From Mesostigma viride (Eukaryota > Streptophyta > Mesostigmatophyceae > Mesostigmatales > Mesostigmataceae): a stretch of DNA of 64,000 nucleotides. Location of the stretch: positions 2,337,745-2,401,744 of the forward strand of contig RPFO01000392.1 of assembly GCA_009746045.1 (NCBI GenBank), written 5' to 3'. The translations under genes and the position numbers were made by a program. Under the pieces are notes generated by a model, which saw nothing but the letters and a program-made list of their open reading frames with translations, was not told the origin of the DNA and ran no database searches. Numbering within the stretch: position 1 is the stretch's first letter; every line of letters begins with the position of its first letter. Positions 37,401-45,949 of the stretch are shown here, piece after piece.

Positions 37401-38380
37401 ACCTTCACCACGTGTTCAGGTACCACGGACTCAGCCGGCAATTCATATCGGACCGAGACAAGCTGTTCACGGCCCGCTTCTGGCAGGAGTTCTTTGAATG
37501 CCTGGGCACCAAGGTGTCGCTGGGGACAGCATATCACAGCTCGTCCTCCCACCTGGTGGAGAGGCTGAACCGCACAGTGCAAGAGACCATGCGCCACTAC
37601 ACCGACGCGGTGGGAAGCAACTGGGAAGAGTTCTTGGGTTTGGTGGAGTTCTCCCTGAATAACGCCCCCCAGGCAGCTCATGGCTTCACACCATTCTTCC
37701 TCAACACGGGCAGGCATCCGCTCACGCCGACTGACCTTCTCACAAGCCCAGCCTTAGCTGAAAAGTCGGTCCGGCGAGACACCCTCGAAGGGGTGGAGAG
37801 GCTGCTGGTCCAGATGCGCCAGGCCCATGACAGTGCGGTCAAGGGCTACCGGGCCGCCGCAGAGCGCTACATGGCGAGGACTGCTGGCCGCCTAGATGCG
37901 CGCACGCCGGCCATCGAGGTGGGCGACTGGGTACTGGTGGAAGGCCCCCGCCTAGGACGTTTCTCTGAGAAGGTAGAGGGTGAGCTCAAGACAAAGCTCC
38001 GTCCTATGTTCCTGGGGCCACACAAGGTTCTGGAGAAGCTCGGAGATGTGATGTTCAAGGTGGACATCCCGAGCTCCTGGAACACTTCCTCCAACTTCCA
38101 TCGAGACCAGCTCAAGTTATACCACCAGAACTCCATCCAAGGTCGGCTCAACCCGCCGGCCCCTGTCGAGTACAACCCCGAGACTGGAGAACAGGAAGAC
38201 GAGGTGGCCGAGATCGTGGACCACCGGGACATCAAGCGTGGGAGAGGTAGACAGCGACAGTATCGCGTACGGTGGCGTTTTGCTCAGCATGATTACGAGG
38301 ATTCGTGGCGAACCGAGAATGAGCTAGAAGGGTGTGAACGTCTGCTTCGCGAGTATAAGGCCAAGCATGCCCTCCACTAG
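34292..38380 (+). CDS. pol: Pol polyprotein: protease, RT, RNase H, integrase, chromodomain
   Basis: Open from 34292; first ATG at 34499. Domains in order: aspartic protease (FMVDTGASTSF, near 34513); RT with LRIAPEDCHKTAFNTPFGHY and the catalytic YLDDILVYS near 35684; RNase H (VVATDASKVAIGGVLL, later HTDHRPLTHLL and YVKGAENVVPDALSRR); integrase with HHCC zinc finger (37050-37190) and a D-D-E core (MMDFVGPF, ISDRDKLF, VERLNRTV); C-terminal chromodomain (VAEIVDHRDIKRGRGRQRQY, then YRVRWRFAQHDYEDSW), which in chromoviruses directs integration to marked chromatin. Oddities: about 25 extra residues between the RT LMNDILRP block and YLDD (QVSRDLKDPNRGVKP), and HSSSSHLVERLN where HPQTDGQTERLN is usual. 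No internal stops, so it is probably active. Confidence 0.95.
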   Translation, partial: SHPACSEYKCGCILGRDFCPSTQPATGSAASSDQPTRATPAGTRNLLLFRGGLAVPGSALDPYLKDKTVMDVQFMVDTGASTSFINEALARRAGYDIRPHATVVNVTYSDGRKSPSPGRVDIKAVIQGIPVELTATVAPLGAADIIIGIDWLDAQDVDISIRRRVVWFPDGSFWSPVSEYQVQGPDVHNITHEREVTQPRNASQILMSLKSLESKLRRGKEYYMYRLDLSNIEVLLNEIGVGFTPEETERYNAVLARREKLFDESKQEFPPHRSVLHRIQVKEGYGPTSSPMYRMGPVELVELKKILMALLERGLIEPSNSPFSAGVLLVPKPGGKWRLVTDYRKLNAITVKSKYPLPRIDDIFNRVQGATCFTVLDCADGFWQLRIAPEDCHKTAFNTPFGHYQFRVAAMGLCNSPASFQMLMNDILRPVMGTAHLPQVSRDLKDPNRGVKPPWSYKRTCALAYLDDILVYSKTFEDHLEDVDTVLRIMEEEHLSVRKAKVRAGRSVPFLGHTLSAAGVATDPAKIASIQQWPTPTDVKGVRSFLGIASYYRRFIPRFATIAAPINALLKKGVPFVWSEPCQQAFEALKHSLTTAPVLAIPDPSRPFVVATDASKVAIGGVLLQDQGQGLQPVEYISRTMIPAERNYPVHQQELLAVVYCCHTWRHHLLGAQFDVAISEQGDLDPHRLIIHTDHRPLTHLLAQPNLTPRQARWMEYLSQFAPFKIQYVKGAENVVPDALSRRADYADFYETMDVLHTTCGSAQEPGSPCGDPGSPHSRYLFHTGRTTQDDLSPDWEAAREDVRAPGEREGSRSRVPLSHVVPAQGIFHLQRIGPPTIFSEYVHQTLEEEADTYTITSVLETLISRFTVTEPAALEAIRSHPKQMGKLPCKFQDGRLYVMVRPDCWRLYVPELCRAALLHELHDSLAGGHQGIHRLLPRARKNFYWPGMREYIETYVRECPSCQIMKSRNTGSQAVPQTLPDPMGPWDSLMMDFVGPFRKTKNGNSMILVFLDRLTRMCHLAPCPAELTAEACAKLYLHHVFRYHGLSRQFISDRDKLFTARFWQEFFECLGTKVSLGTAYHSSSSHLVERLNRTVQETMRHYTDAVGSNWEEFLGLVEFSLNNAPQAAHGFTPFFLNTGRHPLTPTDLLTSPALAEKSVRRDTLEGVERLLVQMRQAHDSAVKGYRAAAERYMARTAGRLDARTPAIEVGDWVLVEGPRLGRFSEKVEGELKTKLRPMFLGPHKVLEKLGDVMFKVDIPSSWNTSSNFHRDQLKLYHQNSIQGRLNPPAPVEYNPETGEQEDEVAEIVDHRDIKRGRGRQRQYRVRWRFAQHDYEDSWRTENELEGCERLLREYKAKHALH

Positions 38381-38746
38381 GCTACCGCGAAGGTAGTAGT
38401 GGTGGGGGCGCTATGACAACGGGCTTGATCACGTGTAGCCAGGATGCCGCGAAGGCACTTGTGTTATTCACGTCGATGTGTACGCACCAGTGGCGGAGCC
38501 TAAGCATCCCCAACGCCAGTGCAAGCAGGGCCGACTCGGCGAACGGGCGGTTCTGTCACACCTGTGGTGACACCGATCCAACAACAGGACGGTGATGCCG
38601 TGCGAACCATTCGGACCAGGGCACGGGGGGAATGACGGTTCTTGTCGGGACGGGACCGACCCGGCGAACGGGCGGCTCGACCGACCTGACTAAGCTCGAT
38701 TCCGAGGTTATTGAGCGCAACCAGAAACGGCCCCAAGTGGAACCGG
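38381..38746. other. Gap between pol and the extra ORF
   Basis: Contains a 60-codon frame with an FCHTCGDTD Cys pair (38413-38595) and a repeated GGCGAACGGGCGG motif (38537, 38653). No gene assigned. Confidence 0.4.
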
Positions 38747-39748
38747 ATGCCCAGCGAGAAGTTAGACGTCGCGCATGTACGAACGAGGTGTCGGCGGGCA
38801 GCGTCTCCGCGGATTCCCAGAGTCCGCGCCGAGAGGCTCGAACTTACTCCGAGCGGGTGGCCCGCGTGGAGCGTCCCGCGCCCATATACCGAGAGGCGTG
38901 GCCCGATACCAGCGGTGGGCTTTATATCTCCCGCGCAGGGGTCTTTGATCGTACAGGCGGTGGCTCGACCGGCGCCATGGACGGTGGGCGCTTACGTCAG
39001 CGCGTTTCCCGGCCCACAACGAGTACGCCCCTTACGTGAGTTTCGGGGTGTTCCCGTCTACATTGAACTCCCACCACCGCTGTTCGTGGCCGTCGACAGC
39101 GCGGACTATCATCGACCGCAACCGCTGCACTTTGAGGCAGGAACTCATGCGTATGTGGAGCGAGGCTCCATGCGCGAGCTAGTCTGCTTCGACTTGCACC
39201 CAGGGAGGGTGGCCCCGCGACCCCAGGACTGCCTAGAATCGACGTCAGAGGGTTCTGGTACGCGTTACGGCCCCAAGCGGGAGCTGCCAAAATACATGGT
39301 AGATGGTAAACCTCGAAAGGTTGACTGTCCCAAGTATGCTCCGTGCGAGGGAGAGGCATTCCTCGACTGGGTTGTGCCCAACTTTGTGAGGGCTCCGGGC
39401 TTTCGCTTCAACGCTCTCCAGGTGCGCGTCGTAGTGTTGACCCTGGCGGGGGGTTTCTTTGCGGAGCATGGATGTGGGGTTATTGATTGGAACGCGGGCA
39501 CAATCATGTTCACGCACCCGCAATACCTGGCCGCATTCATGTCGTACTGGCCCACCGGGACGTGGGTAGACCTCGTTCAAACGCGCACCAACGTGAACGA
39601 ATACCAGCTCGCATACAATGCGGATCACCTCACTAACCCCGCGAAGATCCTCGAGGAAATTTGTGAGCAGGGTCGCCAGGTACTCCACGAGTATCGTCAA
39701 CGGAAGGCGCGGTCGGGAGGGGTGGGCCCTAGCATTGGAGGAATGTGA
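38747..39748 (+). CDS. Extra 3' ORF of the chromovirus, unknown function
   Basis: 333 codons from ATG 38747 to 39748, between pol and the 3' LTR, where some LTR elements carry an additional gene. The first 120 residues are Arg/Pro-rich. From residue ~130 the sequence looks folded: VPVYIELPPPLFVAVDSADY, HAYVERGSMRELVCFDLHPG, FLDWVVPNFVRAPGFRFNAL, VLTLAGGFFAEHGCGVIDWN, and PQYLAAFMSYWPTGTWVDLV. No signal peptide or membrane segment is evident, which argues against an envelope-type protein. The frame is kept open in a GC-rich element, suggesting it is translated. No family recognised. Confidence 0.6.
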   Translation: MPSEKLDVAHVRTRCRRAASPRIPRVRAERLELTPSGWPAWSVPRPYTERRGPIPAVGFISPAQGSLIVQAVARPAPWTVGAYVSAFPGPQRVRPLREFRGVPVYIELPPPLFVAVDSADYHRPQPLHFEAGTHAYVERGSMRELVCFDLHPGRVAPRPQDCLESTSEGSGTRYGPKRELPKYMVDGKPRKVDCPKYAPCEGEAFLDWVVPNFVRAPGFRFNALQVRVVVLTLAGGFFAEHGCGVIDWNAGTIMFTHPQYLAAFMSYWPTGTWVDLVQTRTNVNEYQLAYNADHLTNPAKILEEICEQGRQVLHEYRQRKARSGGVGPSIGGM

Positions 39749-40700
39749 GGGTCGCGACCTCCTCATGGACAGTCTTGCAGACGGGATGACGAGTTCAGCG
39801 CTTGCGCGCGCATCTCCGCACAGGCAAGACGTGATTCAGCTTGGTGGTCCTCCCTGCATCGACCGCATTAATTGGACAGTTCTGCACGCGAGCACCTCCC
39901 GTAGTCGCTGATGACGACTGCCGTGATCCATATTTTGGCCTTTGCTCTGCGGTGGCGTTTACAACGCTGTCACATGCTGGCGCGTGCGCGCCCCGCGGAT
40001 CACTGTTGCGCACCCATGCAACTGTTGCGTGCCCGCCACTGTGCATGGTCGTGCGCAACATGTCTGCCACGCGCGTATTATTATCCCATGCAGTTGTGAT
40101 AAGCATCGTCGCCTGCAACCATGCATCCGGTAGTATTGGTATCGGTCGACCCCATCAATTGGGTTAATTGTCTTGCATGGCGTTGATTGGTGTGCGCCTC
40201 TGATTCGGGTCGCTGGCGGAATTTTATATGCTGCCGCGGCCCTGCACTAGCGCGGTCGCCAGGGAGGGCAGCGGTGAGAGGGAGATTAATTGATGGATTT
40301 GTGGGAAGTGGGGGAGATTCCAGGAAGGATTATATGGGGGTTCCTGTTCCTGCTGTTCCAGTCCAGAGATCCAGAATTTCCAGTCACATTGCCCTCCTGG
40401 ATTGCAACGGGATGGCGACAGCATCCCATCGGCTATCAAGGAATTGTCCTTGTGTGGCAACGCCGGGGAGAACTGGCTTTACTAACCCGCTGGCGAACAG
40501 GGGTTGGGACATAGTATCCCCACGGCCGATTTTGTACTATTGTTCTCTATAGCTGACTGCATGCCCAGCCTGGGCAACTGTCGCTTTTGTGTGTTGCTTG
40601 TTTTGCTTGCAAGAGCTTCTTTTTTTTTCTTGTTTGTTTGTTTGTGTTAATTGTCTTGTTGCGTGCGCCCCAAGCCTGGACGATATAGCTATCGTCCCCT
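39749..40700. other. 3' noncoding region of the chromovirus
   Basis: Nearly 1 kb without a credible gene, ending in the polypurine tract. Contains alternating CGCGTGCG-type repeats near 39975-40075. Confidence 0.5.
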
Positions 40701-40714
40701 GGGGAAGGGAGGAG
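40701..40714 (+). other. Polypurine tract
   Basis: GGGGAAGGGAGGAG directly abuts the 3' LTR; primes plus-strand synthesis in LTR elements. Confidence 0.85.
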
Positions 40715-41391
40715 TGTTACGGCCCAGACCTTTGTATGGGCGTAACAATGCCTTCAATAAATAAGTCGAAAGTCATTTGTTATTCGTTTGGGACTTTCGA
40801 TAGCTCGCTTTCATAGTCCGCCGGACTATAGGACTCAATTCGGGACTTATTTGGGAATTTGTCCTACTAAGTTCGGGACTTTGTGTGTTTATTTGGTACT
40901 TTGTGTGTTCCGGACCAGTTATTTTGGGCCTAGCCAGAAGTACGAGATCTTCTAGGGGCCGGGCCGGCCCTAGACGTCATACAGAACCTATTGGGGCTTG
41001 ACGGCAGTATCTAGAAGATCGGCGCGCATGTCGGCGCGCCTGCACACCAACTTGCCAGCTTGGTAGCGCAGCTAGGTGAAATTGGTCTGTGGACGATGGA
41101 CTCTCTCTCTTTGGTTTGATGATTAATGAAACGAGTGTTGACGACTCTCTCAGACCAGGGGGCACTAATCCGGATGCCATTTGCCTCATGACATGCCGTG
41201 TTATATAGCTGCTAGATTAATTAATCATGCTATAAGGCCTAGCTGAGGATAAACCGCTGCTCAGTTAGTCAATTTACTGCGATCTTTGCTTGCTATCGCG
41301 GTACGCGGATGCGCGGCTATGCCGGCTTATTAAACTGCACCTTATTCTAGATTAGATCTTTCGCACCGTCCGGCACATGCAGGACGTAACA
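40715..41391 (+). repeat. 3' LTR of the chromovirus
   Basis: 677 bp, TGTTACGG to CGTAACA, followed by the CTATG duplication. It preserves the empty target (GATTAATG near 41121) of the TTAA insertion seen in the 5' LTR. Confidence 0.95.
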
Positions 41392-42162
41392 CTATGGCTG
41401 GTTGTGTACCGTGCGTTAGCAGTGCACGTGACTAGGTACTGTAAGGTGGCACAACTAGGCAAACATTCTAAGCATGGCTGCCATGGCGGCATTCAGTGAC
41501 TACCATTGAAGTAAAGCTAGGGCTACAAGCTATTCTAGCCCGCTGGGGGCGTCCACATCTTGTGGTTGATCATCAGGTCCCCGCCCCTCCAGTACACCTT
41601 GGGCTTCTGGGGGTCTGGCCACAGGTCACGTCGCTGCTGCTGCTGAGCGGGGGTCAGGTCGTCGTCCAGCGTCCAGGTGAGGTCGTGCAACCGCTTGCGA
41701 CGATCGAGAGAGGAACCGCTGCTTGTCCTCACGGGAGGGGAAGGTGAGCAGGACTGGTGGGGGAGCCGCCTTGTCCCGTGAGTGGGGAAGGCGGTGGCAC
41801 CCACGCAGTTCTATACCTCACCTACCAGGCCCATGAGGGTAAGGAGCTGGTCCTTAAGCATGTCGGCAAGGGAGGTTGACGTCTCACCTGGCTTCTGGGG
41901 GAAGCGACGCAGCACCATGCACCCGGCAGTCGCGGCGGGCGCGGTCGGTGGCCTCCCGTTGTTGAGCCTGGCGAAGGTCTTCAAGCTCCTGGAGCTTCGT
42001 AGCGATGGCGTCGGTGGTGGAGGCGGTCGCTGTCCGCAGCAGGTCCGCATAGGAGAGGGGCGGGAGGTCACCAGCATCCAGCCGGGGTGGCTGGGATGCG
42101 ATGGTGGCCGTCTGCTCCGCTATCTTTGGGACCTGTGAGGCAAGGGACTCGGTGTGGGCGGT

Positions 42163-44189
42163 AGTTACGTTAAATAGTGCCGGAACCTTTTGCCGCCTGA
42201 GGCAAATCGGGCCGGAACACTATAGTTAGGTTAAATAGTGACGGAACCTTTTGCCGCCTGAGGCAAATCGGTCCGTCACACTATTTTGCCCGGAATAACC
42301 ACTTCCGGGCACCCAAGTTAATTCGGCCGAATTAACTTGGGTGCCCGGAAGTGGTTATTCCGGGCAAAATAGTGTGACGGACCGATTTGCCTCAGGCGGC
42401 AAAAGGTTCCGTCACTATTTAACCTAACTAAAACCTGGCCTCGTGGAGGGGGACGAAGAGCCCGAGACATCCGCCTAGGCCGCTGAGCACGCACCACTAA
42501 ATGCGCCGGAGCTGCCTCAGTGAGGATTCGAACCCCTGACCTCCAAGGTGCACAGGTTTTAGTTACGTTAAATAGTGCCGGAACCTTTTGCCGCCTGAGG
42601 CAAATCGGTCCGTAACACTATTTTGCCCGGAATAACCACTTCCGAGCACCCAAGTTAATTCGGCCGAATTAACTTGGGTGCTCGGAAGTGGTTATTCCGG
42701 GCAAAATAGTGTTACGGACCGATTTGCCTCAGGCGGCAAAAAGGTTCCGTCACTATTTAACCTAACTAAAACCTGGCCTCGTGGAGGGGGGACGAAGAGC
42801 CCGAGACATCCGCCTAGGCCGCTGAGCACGCACCACTAAATGCGCCGGAGCTGCCTCAGTGAGGATTCGAACCCCTGACCTCCAAGGTGCACAGGTTTTA
42901 GTTAGGTTAAATAGTGACGGAACCTTTTTGCCGCCTGAGGCAAATCGGTCCGTAACACTATTTTGCCCGGAATAACCACTTCCGAGCACCCAAGTTAATT
43001 CGGCCGAATTAACTTGGGTGCTCGGAAGTGGTTATTCCGGGCAAAATAGTGTTACGGACCGATTTGCCTCAGGCGGCAAAAAGGTTCCGTCACTATTTAA
43101 CCTAACTACTATTTTGCCCGGAATAACCACTTCCGAGCACCCAAGTTAATTCGGCCGAATTAACTTGGGTGCTCGGAAGTGGTTATTCCGGGCAAAATAG
43201 TGTTCCGGCCCGATTTGCCTCAGGCGGCAAAAGGTTCCGGCACTATTTAACGTAACTAAAACCTGGCCTCGTGGAGGGGGGACGAAGAGCCCGAGACATC
43301 CGCCTAGGCCGCTGAGCACGCACCACTAAATGCGCCGGAGCTGCCTCAGTGAGGATTCGAACCCCTGACCTCCAAGGTGCACAGGTTTCCGAGCACCCAA
43401 GTTAATTCGGCCGAATTAACTTGGGTGCTCGGAAGTGGTTATTCCGGGCAAAATAGTGTGACGGACCGATTTGCCTCAGGCGGCAAAAGGTTCCGGCACT
43501 ATTTAACGTAACTAAAACCTGGCCTCGTGGAGGGGGGACGAAGAGCCCGAGACATCCGCCTAGGCCGCTGAGCACGCACCACTAAATGCGCCGGAGCTGC
43601 CTCAGTGAGGATTCGAACCCCTGACCTCCAAGGTGCACAGGTTTTAGTTACGTTAAATAGTGCCGGAACCTTTTGCCGCCTGAGGCAAATCGGGCCGGAA
43701 CACTATTTTGCCCGGAATAACCACTTCCGAGCACCCAAGTTAATTCGGCCGAATTAACTTGGGTGCTCGGAAGTGGTTATTCCGGGCAAAATAGTGTTCC
43801 GGCCCGATTTGCCTCAGGCGGCAAAAGGTTCCGGCACTATTTAACGTAACTAAAACCTGTGCACCTTGGAGGTCAGGGGTTCGAATCCTCACTGAGGCAG
43901 CTCCGGCGCATTTAGTGGTGCGTGCTCAGCGGCCTAGGCGGATGTCTCGGGCTCTTCGTCCCCCCTCCACGAGGCCAGGTTTTAGTTACGTTAAATAGTG
44001 CCGGAACCTTTTGCCGCCTGAGGCAAATCGGTCCGTCACACTATTTTGCCCGGAATAACCACTTCCGAGCACCCAAGTTAATTCGGCCGAATTAACTTGG
44101 GTGCTCGGAAGTGGTTATTCCGGGCAAAATAGTGTGACGGACCGATTTGCCTCAGGCGGCAAAAGGTTCCGGCACTATTTAACGTAACT
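42163..44189. repeat. Family A palindromes (seven units plus one arm fragment)
   Basis: Arm fragment 42163-42222. Palindromes: 42224-42429 (perfect, 206 bp, centre at CGGCCG 42324-42329), 42561-42767 (arms of two subtypes), 42900-43107 (perfect, 208 bp), 43109-43257 (left arm cut), 43387-43513 (left arm cut), 43646-43851 (perfect, 206 bp), 43984-44189. Each arm holds a hairpin A (AATAGTG...CACTATT), a hairpin B (GCCCGGAA-TAACCAC-TTCCGGGC, some copies with TTCCGAGC) and half of the central hairpin. Subtypes AGTTACG/GCCGG and AGTTAGG/GACGG, and three inner subtypes, are shuffled among copies. Confidence 0.95.
42430..43983. repeat. Family A spacers with B-box
   Basis: Five ~129-bp spacers: 42430-42560, 42768-42899, 43258-43386, 43514-43645 and, inverted, 43852-43983. 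Ends form an inverted repeat AAAACCTG/CAGGTTTT that continues into the palindrome termini. Near one end is a perfect pol III B-box GGTTCGAATCC (minus strand, 42524-42534 in the first spacer). Near the other end, on the opposite strand, TGGCCTCGTGG matches the A-box TGGCNNAGTGG at 10 of 11 positions. No complete tRNA can be folded. Confidence 0.85.
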
Positions 44190-44239
44190 GCGGTGATGGC
44201 TTCAAGCTTCTTCATGAGCACGCCGCACTAGGCTAGCCA

Positions 44240-44587
44240 ATGATCGAGGTAGAATGGCGTGCATATATCAAGAAGCACGTAGAGAGTGTGGCTAGGGACG
44301 AGCGCCTCAACAAGGCTGGCAAGTTTAGGGGGCTTACCATGGGGGACATCCAATGGATGGTGGATAACGACATAAAGGTACACCCTTCCCTGATAGAAGA
44401 GGCGAACAACAAGGTGCCCCCGCCCCCGCCCCCTCCTAAGAAGCCCACCAAGAAGCAGTTCAAGGCGATAGAGGCTGCATTATTACGAAGCTTGGCAGCT
44501 AGAGAACATCCGCCGAGAGAACAAGGGCCTGCCCCCCCTTCAGTGGGTGCCCCCAGCATTTTAGAGGCCATGCATGCATGCTTATGA
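44240..44587 (+). CDS. Hypothetical 115-residue protein
   Basis: ATG 44240 to 44587. N-terminal half helical and charged (WRAYIKKHVESVARDERLNK, then MGDIQWMVDNDIKVHPSLIE), followed by seven prolines and a Lys/Ala-rich segment. Not recognised. It starts 25 bp from the LINE ORF1-like start on the opposite strand and may be part of a mobile element. Confidence 0.35.
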   Translation: MIEVEWRAYIKKHVESVARDERLNKAGKFRGLTMGDIQWMVDNDIKVHPSLIEEANNKVPPPPPPPKKPTKKQFKAIEAALLRSLAAREHPPREQGPAPPSVGAPSILEAMHACL

Positions 44588-44739
44588 TAATGAGCATGTC
44601 ATGCTTGATGCAATTCAGTGGGCACGCTTACATGGTTTTAAAGTGTCCAGCTGTGCATCTGTTTCTTGACTTGTTAATGCGCAATCTATAACGTCTTACG
44701 TAAATTTGTAGTAAACACAGCGATCTTCTTGCCCATGAG

Positions 44740-44887
44740 TAAGTAAGTACTTGCGTGTCATGCGCAAAGGCATGCCACGGAGTACCATGCTAATCTCATA
44801 ATAAAAATAATTACACAAAAGTTTAAACAAATATCGTCTGCATCATCCCCCAACCGTTAAGCACTAGATGGGGATGTAATCCTCATC
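44740..44887 (-). repeat. Dispersed SINE-like repeat, copy 2
   Basis: Partner of 15102-15257, same orientation. Has the (TAAG)2 tail next to CATGAG rather than an ATTG array. Confidence 0.65.
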
Positions 44888-45235
44888 CATGACTTAATTA
44901 ATTAGTTCATTAATAGACACGTCGGACTGCGTCACGCCCATGACTTACACTGTAAAAAATGTGGTGTGTTGTTTTTTGTTGTCATACAATTATATGCACA
45001 TTGCACAGTCTGACCAAAGGTGGCTGGCTGCATAGCAGCCAGCCTTGCAGCAGACGCTCGCGGTGTCCGGCAAAATGAAGCTTACAACACGGTTAATCCG
45101 GCCATGGAAAAATTTTGGACGTTTGCCAAGGGGGCTGGGTACTCGAAACATAAATATCAGACACTAACGCCGAAAATTTCCAAAAGTTGGCCCTTGAACC
45201 CTAGCCTACCTAGCTTTCGGGCGCTTTACATACAG
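44888..45235. other. No gene recognised
   Basis: AT-rich, short frames only. Confidence 0.4.
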
Positions 45236-45309
45236 TCATTCCCGCGTTAAGTTGCGATCGCCCCCTAAAACTTTGCGCCGCAACTTAACGCGGGAACGCA
45301 ACTTAACGG
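45236..45309. repeat. Small inverted-repeat element, copy 1
   Basis: CATTCCCGCGTTAAGTTGCG pairs with CGCAACTTAACGCGGGAA in inverse orientation, with an extra CGCAACTTAACG. A longer version lies at 52386-52512. Likely a MITE fragment. Confidence 0.6.
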
Positions 45310-45371
45310 TAGAATTAGGCTAGCAGCCGACCACCTCCTCCTCTGACGGACTTCTATACGGCATTCGACAG

Positions 45372-45806
45372 TGTTAGGAGTGAGAAAGCAATGTTTGCCA
45401 CAAAGTTTTACTTTATTTCACTCAGATAAAAATAAGTCTCAGTTGGCAGCTGGCCGGCTGCTAGTTCCACCACAGGAGGGTGTGAGGTGTGAGGTACTGA
45501 GAGAGCAACCAAGGTGCGTAGCTTCGCCTTTTCAACAATTCCAGGCTCAGCTACTGGGTAGCAGTTATGATCTACCTACAACGTGGCCACACCGCCAAAC
45601 CGGGTCTTTTCTGACTGTGTGGCAGTTACAATCATAACGTGATCTCAAGCCAACCATTCACAACCAAAGTTCAAGGTCAGTCACAGAATGACTGGGTCAC
45701 TTATGGAACAGAACTTAAACATGCGGCACATGCCCGTCCATGTAGTCCAGAGCTAGCACTAAACTATAAGTACTAGTTTCAGGCAGGTGTGTCGATACTT
45801 CTGACA
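45372..45806 (-). repeat. 3' LTR of the copia element
   Basis: 435 bp; matches 51303-51741 with a few substitutions and a 4-base gap. Confidence 0.95.
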
Positions 45807-45949
45807 CCGGGCCCTTACTCGGCACACAGGCCGGAAAACAAACTCAAGCAAGCCAGAACAAATGTTCACTAAAAGAACTGTAGTATGGGACCACTGTCAC
45901 AGGCTAGCAAGTGTGTCCTTATGTTGGCTCATCACGAATTGCCAGTAAC

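Larger units (their letters stand above)
28711..41396 (+). mobile_element. Ty3/gypsy chromovirus retrotransposon, near intact
   Basis: Complete element: LTRs 28716-30727 and 40715-41391 (TGTTACG...CGTAACA), with a 5-bp target duplication CTATG (28711-28715 and 41392-41396). Order: LTR, primer site, 5' ORF (31438-31857), gag (32017-34140), pol (34292-38380) ending in a chromodomain, extra ORF (38747-39748), polypurine tract, LTR. The LTRs differ, as far as I can see, only by three small indels plus a TTAA-flanked insertion in the 5' copy, so insertion was recent. Gag and pol frames carry no internal stops. Confidence 0.95.
42158..44194. mobile_element. Composite foldback element A (palindrome/spacer array)
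   Basis: A 2,027-bp insert (42163-44189) flanked by a GCGGT duplication (42158-42162 and 44190-44194), lying inside a LINE ORF1-like frame that becomes continuous when the insert and one GCGGT are removed. It starts AGTTACGTTAAATAGTG and ends with the inverse. Inside are one arm fragment, four complete and one end-mismatched palindromes counted together as seven palindromic units (two of them truncated), and five ~129-bp spacers, the last one inverted. No ORF longer than chance, no transposase. Termini and duplication length match element B at 53012. Confidence 0.88.
41520..44215 (-). pseudogene. LINE ORF1-like remnant split by a foldback element
   Basis: On the minus strand an ATG at 44215 opens MKKLEAITA. 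After the insertion 42163-44189 the same frame continues HTESLASQVPKIAEQTATIA and then a helical stretch TTDAIATKLQELEDLRQAQQ. Frame changes near 41890 and 41820 lead into LADMLKDQLLTLMGLV and LDDDLTPAQQQQRRDLWP. A coiled coil followed by an RRM-like/CTD region with SREDKQRF and RRDLWP blocks is the layout of LINE ORF1 RNA chaperones. Degenerate. Its value is that it shows the exact pre-insertion sequence of the foldback element. Confidence 0.6.

Noticed and set aside
38747-39748. Envelope gene in the chromovirus
   Set aside because: No signal peptide, transmembrane segment or furin-like site is visible.
42223-42430. Integron attC-like ends (GTTAGGT / ACCTAAC fit GTTRRRY / RYYYAAC)
   Set aside because: Half of the copies read GTTACGT, which does not fit; there is no integrase, and the context is nuclear with 5-bp target duplications.
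43852-43983. tRNA gene or circularly permuted tRNA gene in the foldback spacers
   Set aside because: Only the T-arm is convincing. The acceptor strands do not pair in either normal or permuted order.
42163-44189. CRISPR-like regular repeat/spacer layout
   Set aside because: The 'spacers' are identical to each other and the repeats are 206-bp palindromes in a eukaryotic mobile element; no cas genes.
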